Assembly: GCF_008123965.1 (NCBI RefSeq)
Contig: NZ_VSTH01000013.1
Span: forward strand, 62,001 to 126,000
Direction of reading: 5' to 3'
Length of the DNA stretch: 64,000 nucleotides
Origin: Bradyrhizobium hipponense
GTDB taxonomy: Bacteria; Pseudomonadota; Alphaproteobacteria; Rhizobiales; Xanthobacteraceae
Under the pieces are notes generated by a model. It ran no database searches. It worked only from the letters and a program-made list of their open reading frames with translations, and was not told the DNA's origin. Of this stretch, positions 19,234 through 26,976 are shown one piece after another. Every line of letters starts with the position of its first letter. Within the stretch, counting starts at the first letter, position 1. The position numbers and the translations under genes were made by a program.

Positions 19234-20454
19234 ATGAATGCAGATGCGAAGGAGTTGGCGGCAAGCTTCGACCTTGAGAAGCTGACGCCGCAATTCTACG
19301 ACAACCCTTACCCGACTTATCGTGCACTGCGGGAGAATGAGCCGGTCAAGCGCCTGCCGAACGGCACCGTGTTCCTGACCCGCTACGACGATCTCGTCAC
19401 CACCTACAAGAACACGAAGTCGTTCAGCTCGGACAAGAAACGCGAGTTCGCGCCGAAATACGGTGACACCCCGCTCTACGAGCACCACACCACGAGCCTC
19501 GTCTTCAACGATCCGCCGGCGCATACAAGAGTGCGGCGCCTGATCATGGGCGCGCTGTCGCCGCGTGCGATCGCCGGCATGGAGGGCGATCTCATCAAAC
19601 TGATCGATGGCCTGCTTGACGCCATCGCCGCCAAGGGCCGCTGCGAGCTGATCGAGGACTTCGCCGCTTCGATTCCCATCGAGGTGATCGGCAATCTGCT
19701 CGACGTGCCCCATGACGAGCGCGCGCCGCTGCGGGACTGGTCGCTGGCGATCCTGGGGGCGCTCGAGCCGGTCTTATCGAGCGAAGCGGCCACGCGCGGC
19801 AACAAGGCAGTGGAAGACTTCCTCGCCTATCTCTCGACGCTGGTCGCGCGCCGCCGCCAAAAGCCCGGCAACCCCGAGCGCGACGTGCTGACGCGCCTGA
19901 TCCAAGGAGAGGACAACGGCGAGCGGCTGACCGAGAAGGAGCTGCTGCACAACTGCATCTTCCTGCTCAATGCCGGACACGAGACCACCACCAACCTGAT
20001 CGGCAACGGCCTCGTCGCGCTGGACCGAAATCCGGATCAGAAGCAGCGGCTGATCGACAACCCCGAGCTGATCAAGACCGCCGTGGAAGAGATGCTGCGG
20101 TACGAGAGCTCCAACCAGCTCGGCAATCGCATGACAACCGAACGGGTCGAGCTCGGCGGCGTCATGCTCGATGCCGGCACCTCGATCACGCTATGCATTG
20201 GCGCGGCCAACCGCGACCCCGCGCAGTTTCCGGACCCCGAAAGCTTCGACGTTGCGCGCACGCCGAACCGGCATCTCGCCTTCGCCACCGGCGCGCACCA
20301 ATGCGCCGGCATGGCGCTGGCGCGGCTCGAAGGCGCGATTGCGATCTCGCGTTTCCTGGCGCGCTTCCCGAACTATGCCGTGAGCGGCCAGCCGGTGCGC
20401 GGCGGACGGGTGCGGTTCCGCGGCTTTTTGAGCGTGCCCTGCTCGATCGGCTGA
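19234..20454 (+). CDS. Cytochrome P450
   Basis: A soluble 406-residue bacterial P450. The heme-ligand loop is FATGAHQCAG with C357. The I-helix oxygen-activation motif is AGHETT (247-252), and the K-helix ExxR motif lies in EEMLRYE. There is no membrane anchor, so it would receive electrons from a ferredoxin and its reductase. I start at ATG 19234 (MNADAKEL) because the 82 residues of the longer frame overlap the divergent decarboxylase gene and do not look like protein. No ferredoxin gene is adjacent; an FAD ferredoxin-reductase-like gene lies at 43.9 kb. The substrate is unknown. Confidence 0.93.
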   Translation: MNADAKELAASFDLEKLTPQFYDNPYPTYRALRENEPVKRLPNGTVFLTRYDDLVTTYKNTKSFSSDKKREFAPKYGDTPLYEHHTTSLVFNDPPAHTRVRRLIMGALSPRAIAGMEGDLIKLIDGLLDAIAAKGRCELIEDFAASIPIEVIGNLLDVPHDERAPLRDWSLAILGALEPVLSSEAATRGNKAVEDFLAYLSTLVARRRQKPGNPERDVLTRLIQGEDNGERLTEKELLHNCIFLLNAGHETTTNLIGNGLVALDRNPDQKQRLIDNPELIKTAVEEMLRYESSNQLGNRMTTERVELGGVMLDAGTSITLCIGAANRDPAQFPDPESFDVARTPNRHLAFATGAHQCAGMALARLEGAIAISRFLARFPNYAVSGQPVRGGRVRFRGFLSVPCSIG

Positions 20455-20616
20455 GGCTCGGAAACAAAAAGTCGAAAACAACCCCATGCACAGTAGCGGA
20501 TGGTCGGCGGAAGATTGTCTTGTGGATCGGCATAACCATTTGACAAGGGGAGGCAAATCGGCGGGATCGCACGCCTCGCCAACGGCCGATGCCGGCGCAG
20601 CAATGGAGTGACGAAA

Positions 20617-21831
20617 ATGAACTCCTCGGTCATTGATTTCCTCGCAACCGAAGCGCGCTTTGGCGCCCGCAATTACGAGCCGATTGGTGTCGTCCTGTCG
20701 CGCGGCGAAGGTGTCTGGGTGTGGGACACCGAAGGCAAGCGCTACCTCGATTGCCTCTCGGCCTATTCGGCGGTCAACCAAGGCCACTGCCACCCCAAGA
20801 TCCTGGCGGCGATGGTGGAACAGGCCCGCAGGCTGACGCTCACCTCGCGCGCCTTTCACAACGACCAGCTCGCCCCGTTCTACGAAGAGATCGCGGCGCT
20901 GACGGGCTCCCACAAGGTGCTGCCGATGAACAGCGGCGCCGAGGCGGTCGAAAGCGCGATCAAGTCGGTGCGCAAATGGGGCTATGAGGTGAAAGGCGTG
21001 CCGGACGGCCAGGCCGAGATCATCGTCTGCGCCAACAATTTCCACGGGCGCACGCTGGGCATCGTTGGTTTTTCAACGGACTCTGAGACCCGCACACACT
21101 TTGGGCCGTTCGCGCCGGGCTTCAAGATCATCCCGTTCGGCGACGCGGCGGCGCTGGAAGAAGCGATCACGCAAAACACCGTCGCCTTTCTGGTCGAGCC
21201 GATCCAGGGCGAAGCCGGCGTCATCATTCCTCCGGCCGGCTATTTCTCCAAGGTGCGGGAGCTCTGCACGGCCAACAACGTCATGCTGGTGCTCGATGAG
21301 ATCCAGACCGGGCTCGGCCGCACCGGCAAGCTGCTCGCCGAACAGCACGAGGCAATCGAGGCTGACGTGACGCTGCTCGGCAAGGCCTTGTCCGGCGGCT
21401 TCTATCCGGTCTCAGCCGTGCTCTCGAACAACGACGTGCTCGGTACATTGAGACCCGGGCAGCACGGTTCGACCTTCGGCGGCAACCCGCTTGCCTGCGC
21501 GGTGGCGCGCGCGGCGATGCGGGTGCTGGTCGAGGAAGGCATGATTGAGAACGCGGCCAGGCAGGGCGCGCGCTTTTTTGAAGGCTTGAAAGACATCCGT
21601 GCCAACACTATCCGCGAGGTGCGCGGGCGCGGCTTGATGCTGGCGGTCGAGCTGCATCCGGAGGCCGGCCGCGCTCGCCGCTACTGCGAGGCGCTCCAGG
21701 GCAAGGGCATCCTCGCCAAGGATACCCATGAGCACAGGATCCGCATCGCCCCGCCGCTGGTGATCACCAACGACCAGGTCGACTGGGCGTTGGAGCAATT
21801 CGCCACGACCCTGACGCAGGATTTCTCTTGA
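20617..21831 (+). CDS. rocD: Ornithine--oxo-acid aminotransferase
   Basis: A 404-residue class III PLP aminotransferase that transfers the delta-amino group of ornithine to 2-oxoglutarate, giving glutamate semialdehyde in arginine/ornithine catabolism. The PLP lysine is K256 in LLGKALSGG. The [12 protein letters not shown] phosphate-binding region, FHGRTLG and [12 protein letters not shown] are all typical. The N-terminal [22 protein letters not shown] strongly matches ornithine aminotransferases. ATG 20617 is preferred over GTG 20608 because GGAG sits eight bases before it. No arginase or ornithine cyclodeaminase gene is adjacent. Confidence 0.9.
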   Translation: MNSSVIDFLATEARFGARNYEPIGVVLSRGEGVWVWDTEGKRYLDCLSAYSAVNQGHCHPKILAAMVEQARRLTLTSRAFHNDQLAPFYEEIAALTGSHKVLPMNSGAEAVESAIKSVRKWGYEVKGVPDGQAEIIVCANNFHGRTLGIVGFSTDSETRTHFGPFAPGFKIIPFGDAAALEEAITQNTVAFLVEPIQGEAGVIIPPAGYFSKVRELCTANNVMLVLDEIQTGLGRTGKLLAEQHEAIEADVTLLGKALSGGFYPVSAVLSNNDVLGTLRPGQHGSTFGGNPLACAVARAAMRVLVEEGMIENAARQGARFFEGLKDIRANTIREVRGRGLMLAVELHPEAGRARRYCEALQGKGILAKDTHEHRIRIAPPLVITNDQVDWALEQFATTLTQDFS

Positions 21832-21917
21832 GGCTGCCTGCGTCGGAAGATCGCAACGCCGGCTGCGGCCATTAACGAACGATTCCGCCACCTGTGCGTT
21901 GAATATTATGGGCGATT
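21819..21917 (+). repeat. Upstream member of a direct-repeat pair flanking the LTXXQ gene
   Basis: This segment, from the last codons of rocD into the leader of the LTXXQ gene, recurs at 23939-24017 beyond that gene. Both begin GGATTTCTCTTGAGGCTG and share GCGTCGGAAGATCGCAAC and TCCGCCACCTGTGCG. The second copy lacks about twenty internal bases. The LTXXQ gene therefore sits between two copies of its own upstream region. Confidence 0.8.
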
Positions 21918-21937
21918 TCGAGCTGGGAGCGGCGATC

Positions 21938-23839
21938 ATGCTGCCGCGTGGCGTTTGCCTGACGGGTTTTTTGGTAGGTGTCTCGATGCTGGCGGCGAGC
22001 GTTAGCGCGTCCGCCCAAGGACACGGAAGGGGTGGACCACCGGGGCCGGCCGCAGCGCCGGCCGCTCGGCCAGCCGCACCACCTGCCATGGCCCGTCCGG
22101 CAGCGCCACCGGCCATGGCGCGGCCCGCCGCGCCGCCCGCCATGGCGCGTCCCGCCGCCCCCGCATTCCATCCACCTTCCATGCCGCAGCGCCCGGCCAT
22201 GGCGCCGCATCCGGCGCCGCGCATCGCCTCACCGCCGCCGCGCCCGACCCCACATTTCGCTGCGCCGCCGCGCCCTGCCCCGCACGTGGCGTCGCCGCGG
22301 CCTGAATTCCACCGGGCGCCGGCAGCGCCGCAACGACCGGCCATGGCACCGCGGCCGACGCCACATATCGCCGCCCCCTCGCGTCCAGGCCCACCGCCGG
22401 CCGTGAGCGAGCGGCTGTCGCGACGTGAGCAGATCCAACAGCGTGCGCAACAGCCTCAGCAGCAGATTCAACAGCGTGCGCAACAGCAGCAGCAGCAGCA
22501 GATCCAGCAGCGCCAGCAGATGGTGCAGCAGCGGCAGCGCGAGATGCTGTCGCGCCAGACGGCGGATCGTCAGAATCGCATCGATCGCCTGCAGCAGCGG
22601 GTGCAGCAATTGCAGTCGCAAAAGCCGGAAGGCGCGCGGGCGCAACGTGCGCAAGAGCGCATGCTGCAATCGCAGAACCGCCTGCTACAGCGCGAGCAAC
22701 GTGCGCAGCAAGGCGACCTGGCGCGCCAGCAGCGGCTTGGATTACAGGCCCCGGCCGGACGTGCCCCAGCTGCTGCGGCCGCCGCGCAGGCCGCCGAGCG
22801 CGGACGGTTTGCCGCGCGCTTCCGCGAGCAGGCCACTGCGCAAACCCAAGCGGCCCTCGTCGCCCGTCAGAGCGGCTGGGCCCCCCGGCAGGCCTGGCGA
22901 CACCGCCATCCCGCGGTGTTCGTGGCGTGGCTCGGGCCGGTGTTCTGGCCCTACGCCTATTCCGACATTTTTAACTACACGTTCTGGTCCTATGCCTACG
23001 AGCCCGGCTATTGGGCGTACGCGTATGACGATTTCGTCGACACAGTGTTCTGGGGCGGTGACAGCCCGTATTCCGCCTATGCCAGCATCAATCCGTATGA
23101 CTATCCGCAAGCCGGCCGGGGCTCCCGCGCGCGCCAGCGCGCCAGCGTGAGCCCGCAAACGCTGCGGCAATTGTGCGGCACGCCGGACAAGGGGGTCACC
23201 GCCTGGCCGCTTGCCGACATCGCGCAGGCGGTGCGGCCGACGCCGGAGCAACGCGCGCTGCTCGACGAGTTGAAGACCGCGGCGGCCAAGGCTGCCGATG
23301 TATTCAAGGATTCCTGCGCGGAGACTTACGCGCTGACGCCGCCCGGCCGGTTGAAAACGATGATGAACCGCATCAGCGCGACGCTGGAAGCTGTCAAGAT
23401 CGTGCGACCGGCACTGGAGAACTTCTACAATTCGCTGAGCGACGAGCAGCAGGCCCGCTTCAACGCGCTCGGCCCCAATGTCGGCGATCGCTCGCAGCAG
23501 CAGGAAGCCAGTGCCGAGACCTGCGGCGAGCCGAAGTCCGGTCTCACCCAGTTCCCGATCCAACGGATCGAGGCTGTGCTCCATCCCGCAGGCAAGCAGA
23601 AAGAGGCGCTCGACCGCCTCAGCGAAGCGACCGCGAAGGGCGTTGAGGACCTACAGAAGGCTTGTCCGAACGATGTGCCGCTGACGCCGGTCGGACGGCT
23701 GGAGGCGATGCAGCACCGGCTCGAGGCCATGCTGACGGCCGCCAAGCTGGTTGAACCTGCCCTGGACGAGTTCTATGCCACGCTGAGCAGCGAGCAGAAG
23801 GCGCGCTTCAACACGCTGCAACAGGTCGCGGGCGAGTGA
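21938..23839 (+). CDS. Large exported LTXXQ (Spy/CpxP-like) protein with Pro-rich and Gln-rich regions
   Basis: A 633-residue exported protein. A signal peptide (about 1-27, ending SASAQG) comes first, then a Pro/Ala-rich segment (about 28-160) with repeated PPAMARPAA units. A Gln/Arg-rich coiled region (about 165-290) follows, then an aromatic strip (VFWPYAYSDIFNYTFWSYAY...). The end consists of two ~100-residue LTXXQ-type repeats, each starting CG[T/E]P and containing LTP.GRL and a final F[YN].LS.EQ.ARFN. Spy/CpxP proteins are ~160-residue periplasmic chaperones, so this is a much enlarged relative. ATG 21938 follows GGGAG by nine bases; the upstream ATG at 21899 is less likely. Its 3' end is duplicated elsewhere in the window. 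Confidence 0.8.
   Translation: MLPRGVCLTGFLVGVSMLAASVSASAQGHGRGGPPGPAAAPAARPAAPPAMARPAAPPAMARPAAPPAMARPAAPAFHPPSMPQRPAMAPHPAPRIASPPPRPTPHFAAPPRPAPHVASPRPEFHRAPAAPQRPAMAPRPTPHIAAPSRPGPPPAVSERLSRREQIQQRAQQPQQQIQQRAQQQQQQQIQQRQQMVQQRQREMLSRQTADRQNRIDRLQQRVQQLQSQKPEGARAQRAQERMLQSQNRLLQREQRAQQGDLARQQRLGLQAPAGRAPAAAAAAQAAERGRFAARFREQATAQTQAALVARQSGWAPRQAWRHRHPAVFVAWLGPVFWPYAYSDIFNYTFWSYAYEPGYWAYAYDDFVDTVFWGGDSPYSAYASINPYDYPQAGRGSRARQRASVSPQTLRQLCGTPDKGVTAWPLADIAQAVRPTPEQRALLDELKTAAAKAADVFKDSCAETYALTPPGRLKTMMNRISATLEAVKIVRPALENFYNSLSDEQQARFNALGPNVGDRSQQQEASAETCGEPKSGLTQFPIQRIEAVLHPAGKQKEALDRLSEATAKGVEDLQKACPNDVPLTPVGRLEAMQHRLEAMLTAAKLVEPALDEFYATLSSEQKARFNTLQQVAGE
22079..22159 (+). repeat. Three in-frame 27-base repeats encoding PPAMARPAA
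   Basis: Units at 22079-22105, 22106-22132 and 22133-22159 encode PPAMARPAA each time, with synonymous changes between units. This makes the Pro-rich segment a likely site of length variation. Confidence 0.8.
23738..23839 (+). repeat. Reference copy of the LTXXQ 3'-end repeat (inside the gene)
   Basis: The last 34 codons of the LTXXQ gene (AKLVEPALDEFYATLSSEQK...), including the stop. Copies in the same orientation lie at 25622-25724, 27251-27358 and 31619-31709. The stretch 23762-23810 (49 bases) is identical in the first copy. The copies at 25.6 and 27.3 kb resemble each other more than this one, for example in their SP-stop ending. Confidence 0.85.
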
Positions 23840-23846
23840 GGGCAGC

Positions 23847-23940
23847 CACCGTCCTGTGCCGCGCGATGCAGGAGCGCAGCACGTCGTTCATCGATCTTCC
23901 CTCCAGTCGTTGGAGAAGATCTCGATCTCGAAATAGCCGG
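23847..23940 (-). pseudogene. Fragment of sugar isomerase/epimerase gene (C-terminal end)
   Basis: On the minus strand this encodes GYFEIEIFSNDWREDR, then in another frame SMNDVLRSCIARHRTV. The intact isomerase at 32027-32890 ends GYSEIEIFSSDWWGKP and MDEVLRTCIERHRTVV, and the DNA aligns to 32033-32127 with a small deletion that causes the frameshift. No other part of the gene is present. The fragment ends exactly where the duplicated LTXXQ leader begins. Confidence 0.8.
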
Positions 23941-24017
23941 ATTTCTCTTGAGGCTGCTGCGTCGGAAGATCGCAACACCGGATCCGCCACCTGTGCGCTG
24001 AAAGTTGTAGGCGATCT
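23939..24017 (+). repeat. Downstream member of the direct-repeat pair flanking the LTXXQ gene
   Basis: A degenerate copy of 21819-21917 that lacks about twenty internal bases. It begins with the last codons of rocD (GATTTCTCTTGA) and runs through the leader, but the coding sequence does not follow. It may be a scar of a duplication or of loss of a second LTXXQ gene. Confidence 0.78.
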
Positions 24018-24178
24018 ATAGGACGCATACTCACGAATCGAGCCTGATTGGTGCAGGCTTGCCCAATGTCCGCTTTGTCCTGGTGGCGATGAGATACCGT
24101 GGCGATGAGATACCGCACCGCGTCGAATCGACGCGATGGGCCAAAAGGCGACGCCCTCCCAGCTTTATGGAGGTGGTC

Positions 24179-24388
24179 CTAGCCGCAGCACGCGCTCTTG
24201 CCATTTTCTTGAATGGGCGGACACGGCACGCTGCCGTAGGAGCAAAACACGCAACAGTCGCCGGCCTTGGGCTTCAACCTAGTGCCGCAACCGCCGCATT
24301 GATAAAAGAACTGACAAGCATCGGTCGGCATGGACTCCGTCTTGGCGGCGCCGCAGTGCGGACAGGTGATGGTCGATTGCAGAAGCAT
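24179..24388 (-). CDS. Small cysteine-rich GDCCVFC protein linked to mer genes
   Basis: A 69-residue protein with four CxxC-like groups: CPHC, CGGC, GDCCVFCSYG and a C-terminal SACCG. Small proteins with this GDCCVFCSYGSVPCPP signature are often found next to mercury or copper genes. Their role is not established; metal binding is a reasonable inference from the cysteines. It follows merP by four bases on the same strand, so it is probably the last gene of the merTP transcript. Confidence 0.75.
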   Translation of the reverse strand: MLLQSTITCPHCGAAKTESMPTDACQFFYQCGGCGTRLKPKAGDCCVFCSYGSVPCPPIQENGKSACCG

Positions 24389-24392
24389 CAGA

Positions 24393-24683
24393 TCAGCTCT
24401 TGGGAGCGGACGGATACCCGGCCTTGGTGGTGGCCGAGGTCAGTTGGTTTACATCGGCCTTGGCATCGTCATAGACGACCGTTGCCGTCTTGTCCTTGTA
24501 GGATACTGCAACCTTGGCCACACCGGAAACCGCTTCCAGGCTCTCTTTGACGATGGACGGGCATGCCGCGCAGTACATGTTCTTCACCGACAACGTTATC
24601 GTTCTCTCTGCGGCCATCGCTGTTGGCGCAGCGACAATGGTGACGACGAAGACGGCGTAGGCGATAGCCTTGTTCACGGGCAT
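24393..24683 (-). CDS. merP: MerP-like periplasmic mercury-binding protein
   Basis: A 96-residue exported heavy-metal-associated (HMA) domain protein. A signal peptide (about 1-24, ending TAMAAE) precedes a single HMA fold with the metal motif MYCAAC. MerP captures Hg(II) in the periplasm and passes it to MerT. ATG 24683 lies seven bases after the merT stop. The longer in-frame ORF would overlap merT and has no signal peptide at its start. The usual GMTC motif is NMYC here, a common variation in alphaproteobacterial homologues. Confidence 0.83.
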   Translation of the reverse strand: MPVNKAIAYAVFVVTIVAAPTAMAAERTITLSVKNMYCAACPSIVKESLEAVSGVAKVAVSYKDKTATVVYDDAKADVNQLTSATTKAGYPSAPKS

Positions 24684-24690
24684 TTTCCGA

Positions 24691-25083
24691 TCACGAGTTG
24701 AGAAAAAGGGGAGCGATGGAATCGAGGCCAAGCGCGGCGGCGACCAGGATCGTTGAAAGGATGAGGCTTGCCCTGACGATGAGATTTGGCACAGGCCGCG
24801 TGCAGACCCCACCGTCTGCACATGCGCGCGTTCCGGATCGATAAACCGACAAATAACCGCACCCCAAGCACAGCAGTGTCACCGCGACGAAATAGGGCTG
24901 ATACGGCGCAAGCTGAGTGAAGTTGCCGATCCATGCTCCACTGACACCAAGCAAGAAGAACAGCAGTGGCAGGATGCAGCATGACGAGGCAGCCAGCGCG
25001 CCAAGGATACCGCCGGCGGCCATAAGCTCTTGGCCGCGCCACAGGCGAGCTTCAAGAGCATCAATTTGTTCCTTGATCGTCAT
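24691..25083 (-). CDS. merT: MerT-like mercuric ion transporter
   Basis: A 130-residue inner-membrane protein with three hydrophobic segments. The vicinal cysteine pair C35-C36 (ASSCCILPLL) in the first helix is the MerT hallmark. The cytoplasmic pair C87 and C93 has the six-residue spacing of classical MerT. An extra N-terminal helix (IDALEARLWRGQEL) is present. It is first in the merT-merP-GDCC transcript and divergent from merR, with the operator between. No merA (mercuric reductase) lies nearby, so the imported metal must be handled by something encoded elsewhere. Confidence 0.83.
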   Translation of the reverse strand: MTIKEQIDALEARLWRGQELMAAGGILGALAASSCCILPLLFFLLGVSGAWIGNFTQLAPYQPYFVAVTLLCLGCGYLSVYRSGTRACADGGVCTRPVPNLIVRASLILSTILVAAALGLDSIAPLFLNS

Positions 25084-25098
25084 GTAACTAACGATGCA

Positions 25099-25117
25099 TC
25101 CTGTAGCGACTACAGGA
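25099..25117. promoter_or_regulatory. MerR-type operator between merT and merR
   Basis: A perfect inverted repeat, TCCTGTAG-CGA-CTACAGGA (eight-base arms), lies in the 50-base divergent gap. On the merT strand TTGCTC precedes it, as expected when a MerR operator fills an overlong spacer between -35 and -10. The -10 is poorly conserved. Confidence 0.75.
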
Positions 25118-25133
25118 GCAAGGAACTTCGATC

Positions 25134-25571
25134 ATGCCTCAAATCACAGCTTCGCGAGCGGGCCGACGTGGCGGAGTACCTATCGGTGAATTGTCGCGAT
25201 TGACCGGCGTCAATATCGAGACCATCCGCTATTACGAGAAGATAAAGATGCTGCAACCGCCCCCTCGCACCGAAGGCGGCCGCCGCATCTATGGTCTAAC
25301 CGATGCTCGTGTTCTCGCCTTCATCCGACGCGGTCGGGAACTTGGTTTTGGTCTCGAAGAAATCCGCGCGCTGCTCGCATTGGGGGGACCGGGCAAGGCG
25401 TCATGCGCAGATGTGCGCAAGATCGCGGCACACCATCTTGATGACATCCGCACCAAGATCGCCGATCTTAGGAAGCTCGAAAAACTGCTCGCAACGACGA
25501 TCGCACAATGTTCCGGAAACAGGGCGCCAGATTGCCCGGTCTTGGACATTCTCGATATCAGGCGTTCCTGA
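25134..25571 (+). CDS. merR: MerR family regulator, mercury-type
   Basis: A 145-residue MerR protein. The winged helix-turn-helix IGELSRLTGVNIETIRYYEK (17-36) leads to a long dimerisation helix and a metal loop. Cysteines C91, C126 and C134 have spacings 35 and 8, close to the 35 and 9 of the Hg(II) site of Tn501 MerR (C82, C117, C126), so Hg(II) is the likely effector. A related soft-metal ligand cannot be excluded. It is divergent from merT and reads across the 25099-25117 operator. AAGGA precedes ATG 25134. Confidence 0.85.
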   Translation: MPQITASRAGRRGGVPIGELSRLTGVNIETIRYYEKIKMLQPPPRTEGGRRIYGLTDARVLAFIRRGRELGFGLEEIRALLALGGPGKASCADVRKIAAHHLDDIRTKIADLRKLEKLLATTIAQCSGNRAPDCPVLDILDIRRS

Positions 25572-25621
25572 TGGACTTAAACATCATCACGCAAGGGAGG
25601 TCTGAAATGGGTCATTCGTCA

Positions 25622-25724
25622 GGCCGCCAAGCTGGTCGAGCCCACGCTGGACGAGTTCTATGCCACGCTGAGCAGCGAGCAGAAGGCGCGCTTCAGCACG
25701 CTGCAACAGATCGCAAGCCCGTGA
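25622..25724 (+). pseudogene. Detached copy 1 of the LTXXQ gene 3' end
   Basis: About 100 bases encode AKLVEPTLDEFYATLSSEQK and on to a TGA, with no start codon in that frame. Compared with 23738-23839 there are about 11 differences, and a 49-base core (25647-25695) is identical. It begins 50 bases after merR. Its SP-stop ending is shared with copy 2, which suggests descent from a different LTXXQ paralogue. Confidence 0.85.
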
Positions 25725-25774
25725 GTACGGCCCTCCTGGGATTGGAAGGTGTGGGGTCCGCTTGGCGGCAATCC

Positions 25775-25801
25775 CCTTCCGCGGACCGAGTCCGCGGAAG
25801 G
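25775..25801. terminator. Hairpin after the beta-propeller gene
   Basis: Perfect 12-base arms (25775-25786 and 25790-25801) with a three-base loop lie 11 bases beyond the stop of the minus-strand beta-propeller gene. No U-run follows, so it may be a 3'-end stabilising hairpin rather than a true terminator. Confidence 0.5.
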
Positions 25802-25812
25802 AGCGCTCATGC

Positions 25813-26976
25813 CTACCGCGCTGGCGCGCGCATCGATGCCGGCTGGCCTGGCAGCTTCAGCCTGGGCCCCACCTCGGTCAGCTTGCCGCTGACGATCTGA
25901 AACACCTGCAAGTCCTTCTCGAAATAGTTGGCCACATAGAGGTAGTCGCTGTTCGGACTGTAAGCGATACCCTCCGGCAGGCCGCCCAGCGGCGCACGCG
26001 CAGTCACCGTCAGCTTGCCATCGGTGCCGATCGACATCAGAACGAGTTCGCCGGCTTTGGTCTTGAACCAGTCGCTGTCCTTGGCCGCGGTGCCGAGCAG
26101 CAGCGGGGTGGCTGCGGTCTTCCCATCCGGCGCGATGGCGAAGCCTTCCGGTCCGATACCAGGGGTCATCACGTCGACCACGTGGGGATGTGGGCCGGTC
26201 GCTTCGATGATCACCTCGGCGTCTGCGTTGTTCTTCTGTGCGCCCGTGTTCGAGGCGATGACGTATTTGCCGTCTGGTGTGATGTCGATGTTGTAAGGAT
26301 TGAATGCCGATGGAATGTCCATCGACTTGTCGTAGGTCACGTTTTGTCCGTCTATCGCCAACACTCCGATCTTGTTCGCAAGATTCAGGCAGACAAAGGC
26401 GCGCTTGCCGTCGGGTGCGAAGACAACGGCGGCAGCCTGTTGCTCCAGCGGTACCTCGCCTACGGTCTTGACCGTCAAGCCCTGGATCGACACGACGGAG
26501 ACACTCTTGCCGTCTCGATTGGCGATCAACGCGAGGTCGCCCTTCCTGGAGATCGACAGACCGGACGGCTGCCGCCCCACGGTAATCGTGTCGATCAATT
26601 TCGGCGGGTCGGCGGTGAGGTCAATAACGTACAGTTTGTCATCCGGGACCGGCTTCCAGGAGTTCCCGTCCTGCACGTGAACCACGGAATTGGCGACCAG
26701 GCCCAGCTTGCCGTCTGGTGTGATCTGCAGGTTGGTTGGCGGGCCCAGCAGGGAATTCGCCAGCGGCAGGCTGGCGCGGATCTTGGGTTTGGCGGGCTCG
26801 GAGATATCCAGGACCAGCACAGCATCATTACCCGGAGCGCCGTTCATCTGCCCTTCGGGACCATAGGTGATCTTGCTGTCGAGGCCGATCAGGATATCGT
26901 TGGTTCCGGCCTGCGCCAGGCCGCTGCCGACGATGCCGGCCAGGCACATGACGCAAAGAGAACTGCGTAAAGTCAT
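25813..26976 (-). CDS. Exported beta-propeller (YVTN/lactonase-like) protein
   Basis: A 387-residue protein with a signal peptide (about 1-22, ending GLAQAG). The body has repeated propeller blades of the form PDGK..(V/L)(V/A)N: LQITPDGKLGLVANS, LSISRKGDLALIANRDGKS, VVFAPDGKRAFVCLN, ITPDGKYVIASN and IAYSPNSDYLYVAN. Such folds serve as lactonases, surface proteins or carriers, and no catalytic set is obvious here. ATG 26976 follows GGGGAG; the 51 residues upstream in frame are not protein-like. It stands alone between two detached LTXXQ 3'-end copies. Confidence 0.75.
   Translation of the reverse strand: MTLRSSLCVMCLAGIVGSGLAQAGTNDILIGLDSKITYGPEGQMNGAPGNDAVLVLDISEPAKPKIRASLPLANSLLGPPTNLQITPDGKLGLVANSVVHVQDGNSWKPVPDDKLYVIDLTADPPKLIDTITVGRQPSGLSISRKGDLALIANRDGKSVSVVSIQGLTVKTVGEVPLEQQAAAVVFAPDGKRAFVCLNLANKIGVLAIDGQNVTYDKSMDIPSAFNPYNIDITPDGKYVIASNTGAQKNNADAEVIIEATGPHPHVVDVMTPGIGPEGFAIAPDGKTAATPLLLGTAAKDSDWFKTKAGELVLMSIGTDGKLTVTARAPLGGLPEGIAYSPNSDYLYVANYFEKDLQVFQIVSGKLTEVGPRLKLPGQPASMRAPAR

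Larger units (their letters stand above)
23840..24178. other. Gene-free mosaic region after the LTXXQ gene
   Basis: It contains a broken sugar-isomerase fragment (23847-23940), the second copy of the LTXXQ leader (23939-24017) and a CCAATGTCCGCTTTGTCC segment resembling those at 27.2 and 31.6 kb. A perfect 16-base tandem duplication, GTGGCGATGAGATACC, lies at 24083-24114. No intact gene is visible. Confidence 0.7.

Noticed and set aside
22430..22535. CAG-rich short repeats resembling a CRISPR-like array
   Set aside because: They are irregular Gln codons inside an intact reading frame, with no spacers and no cas genes.
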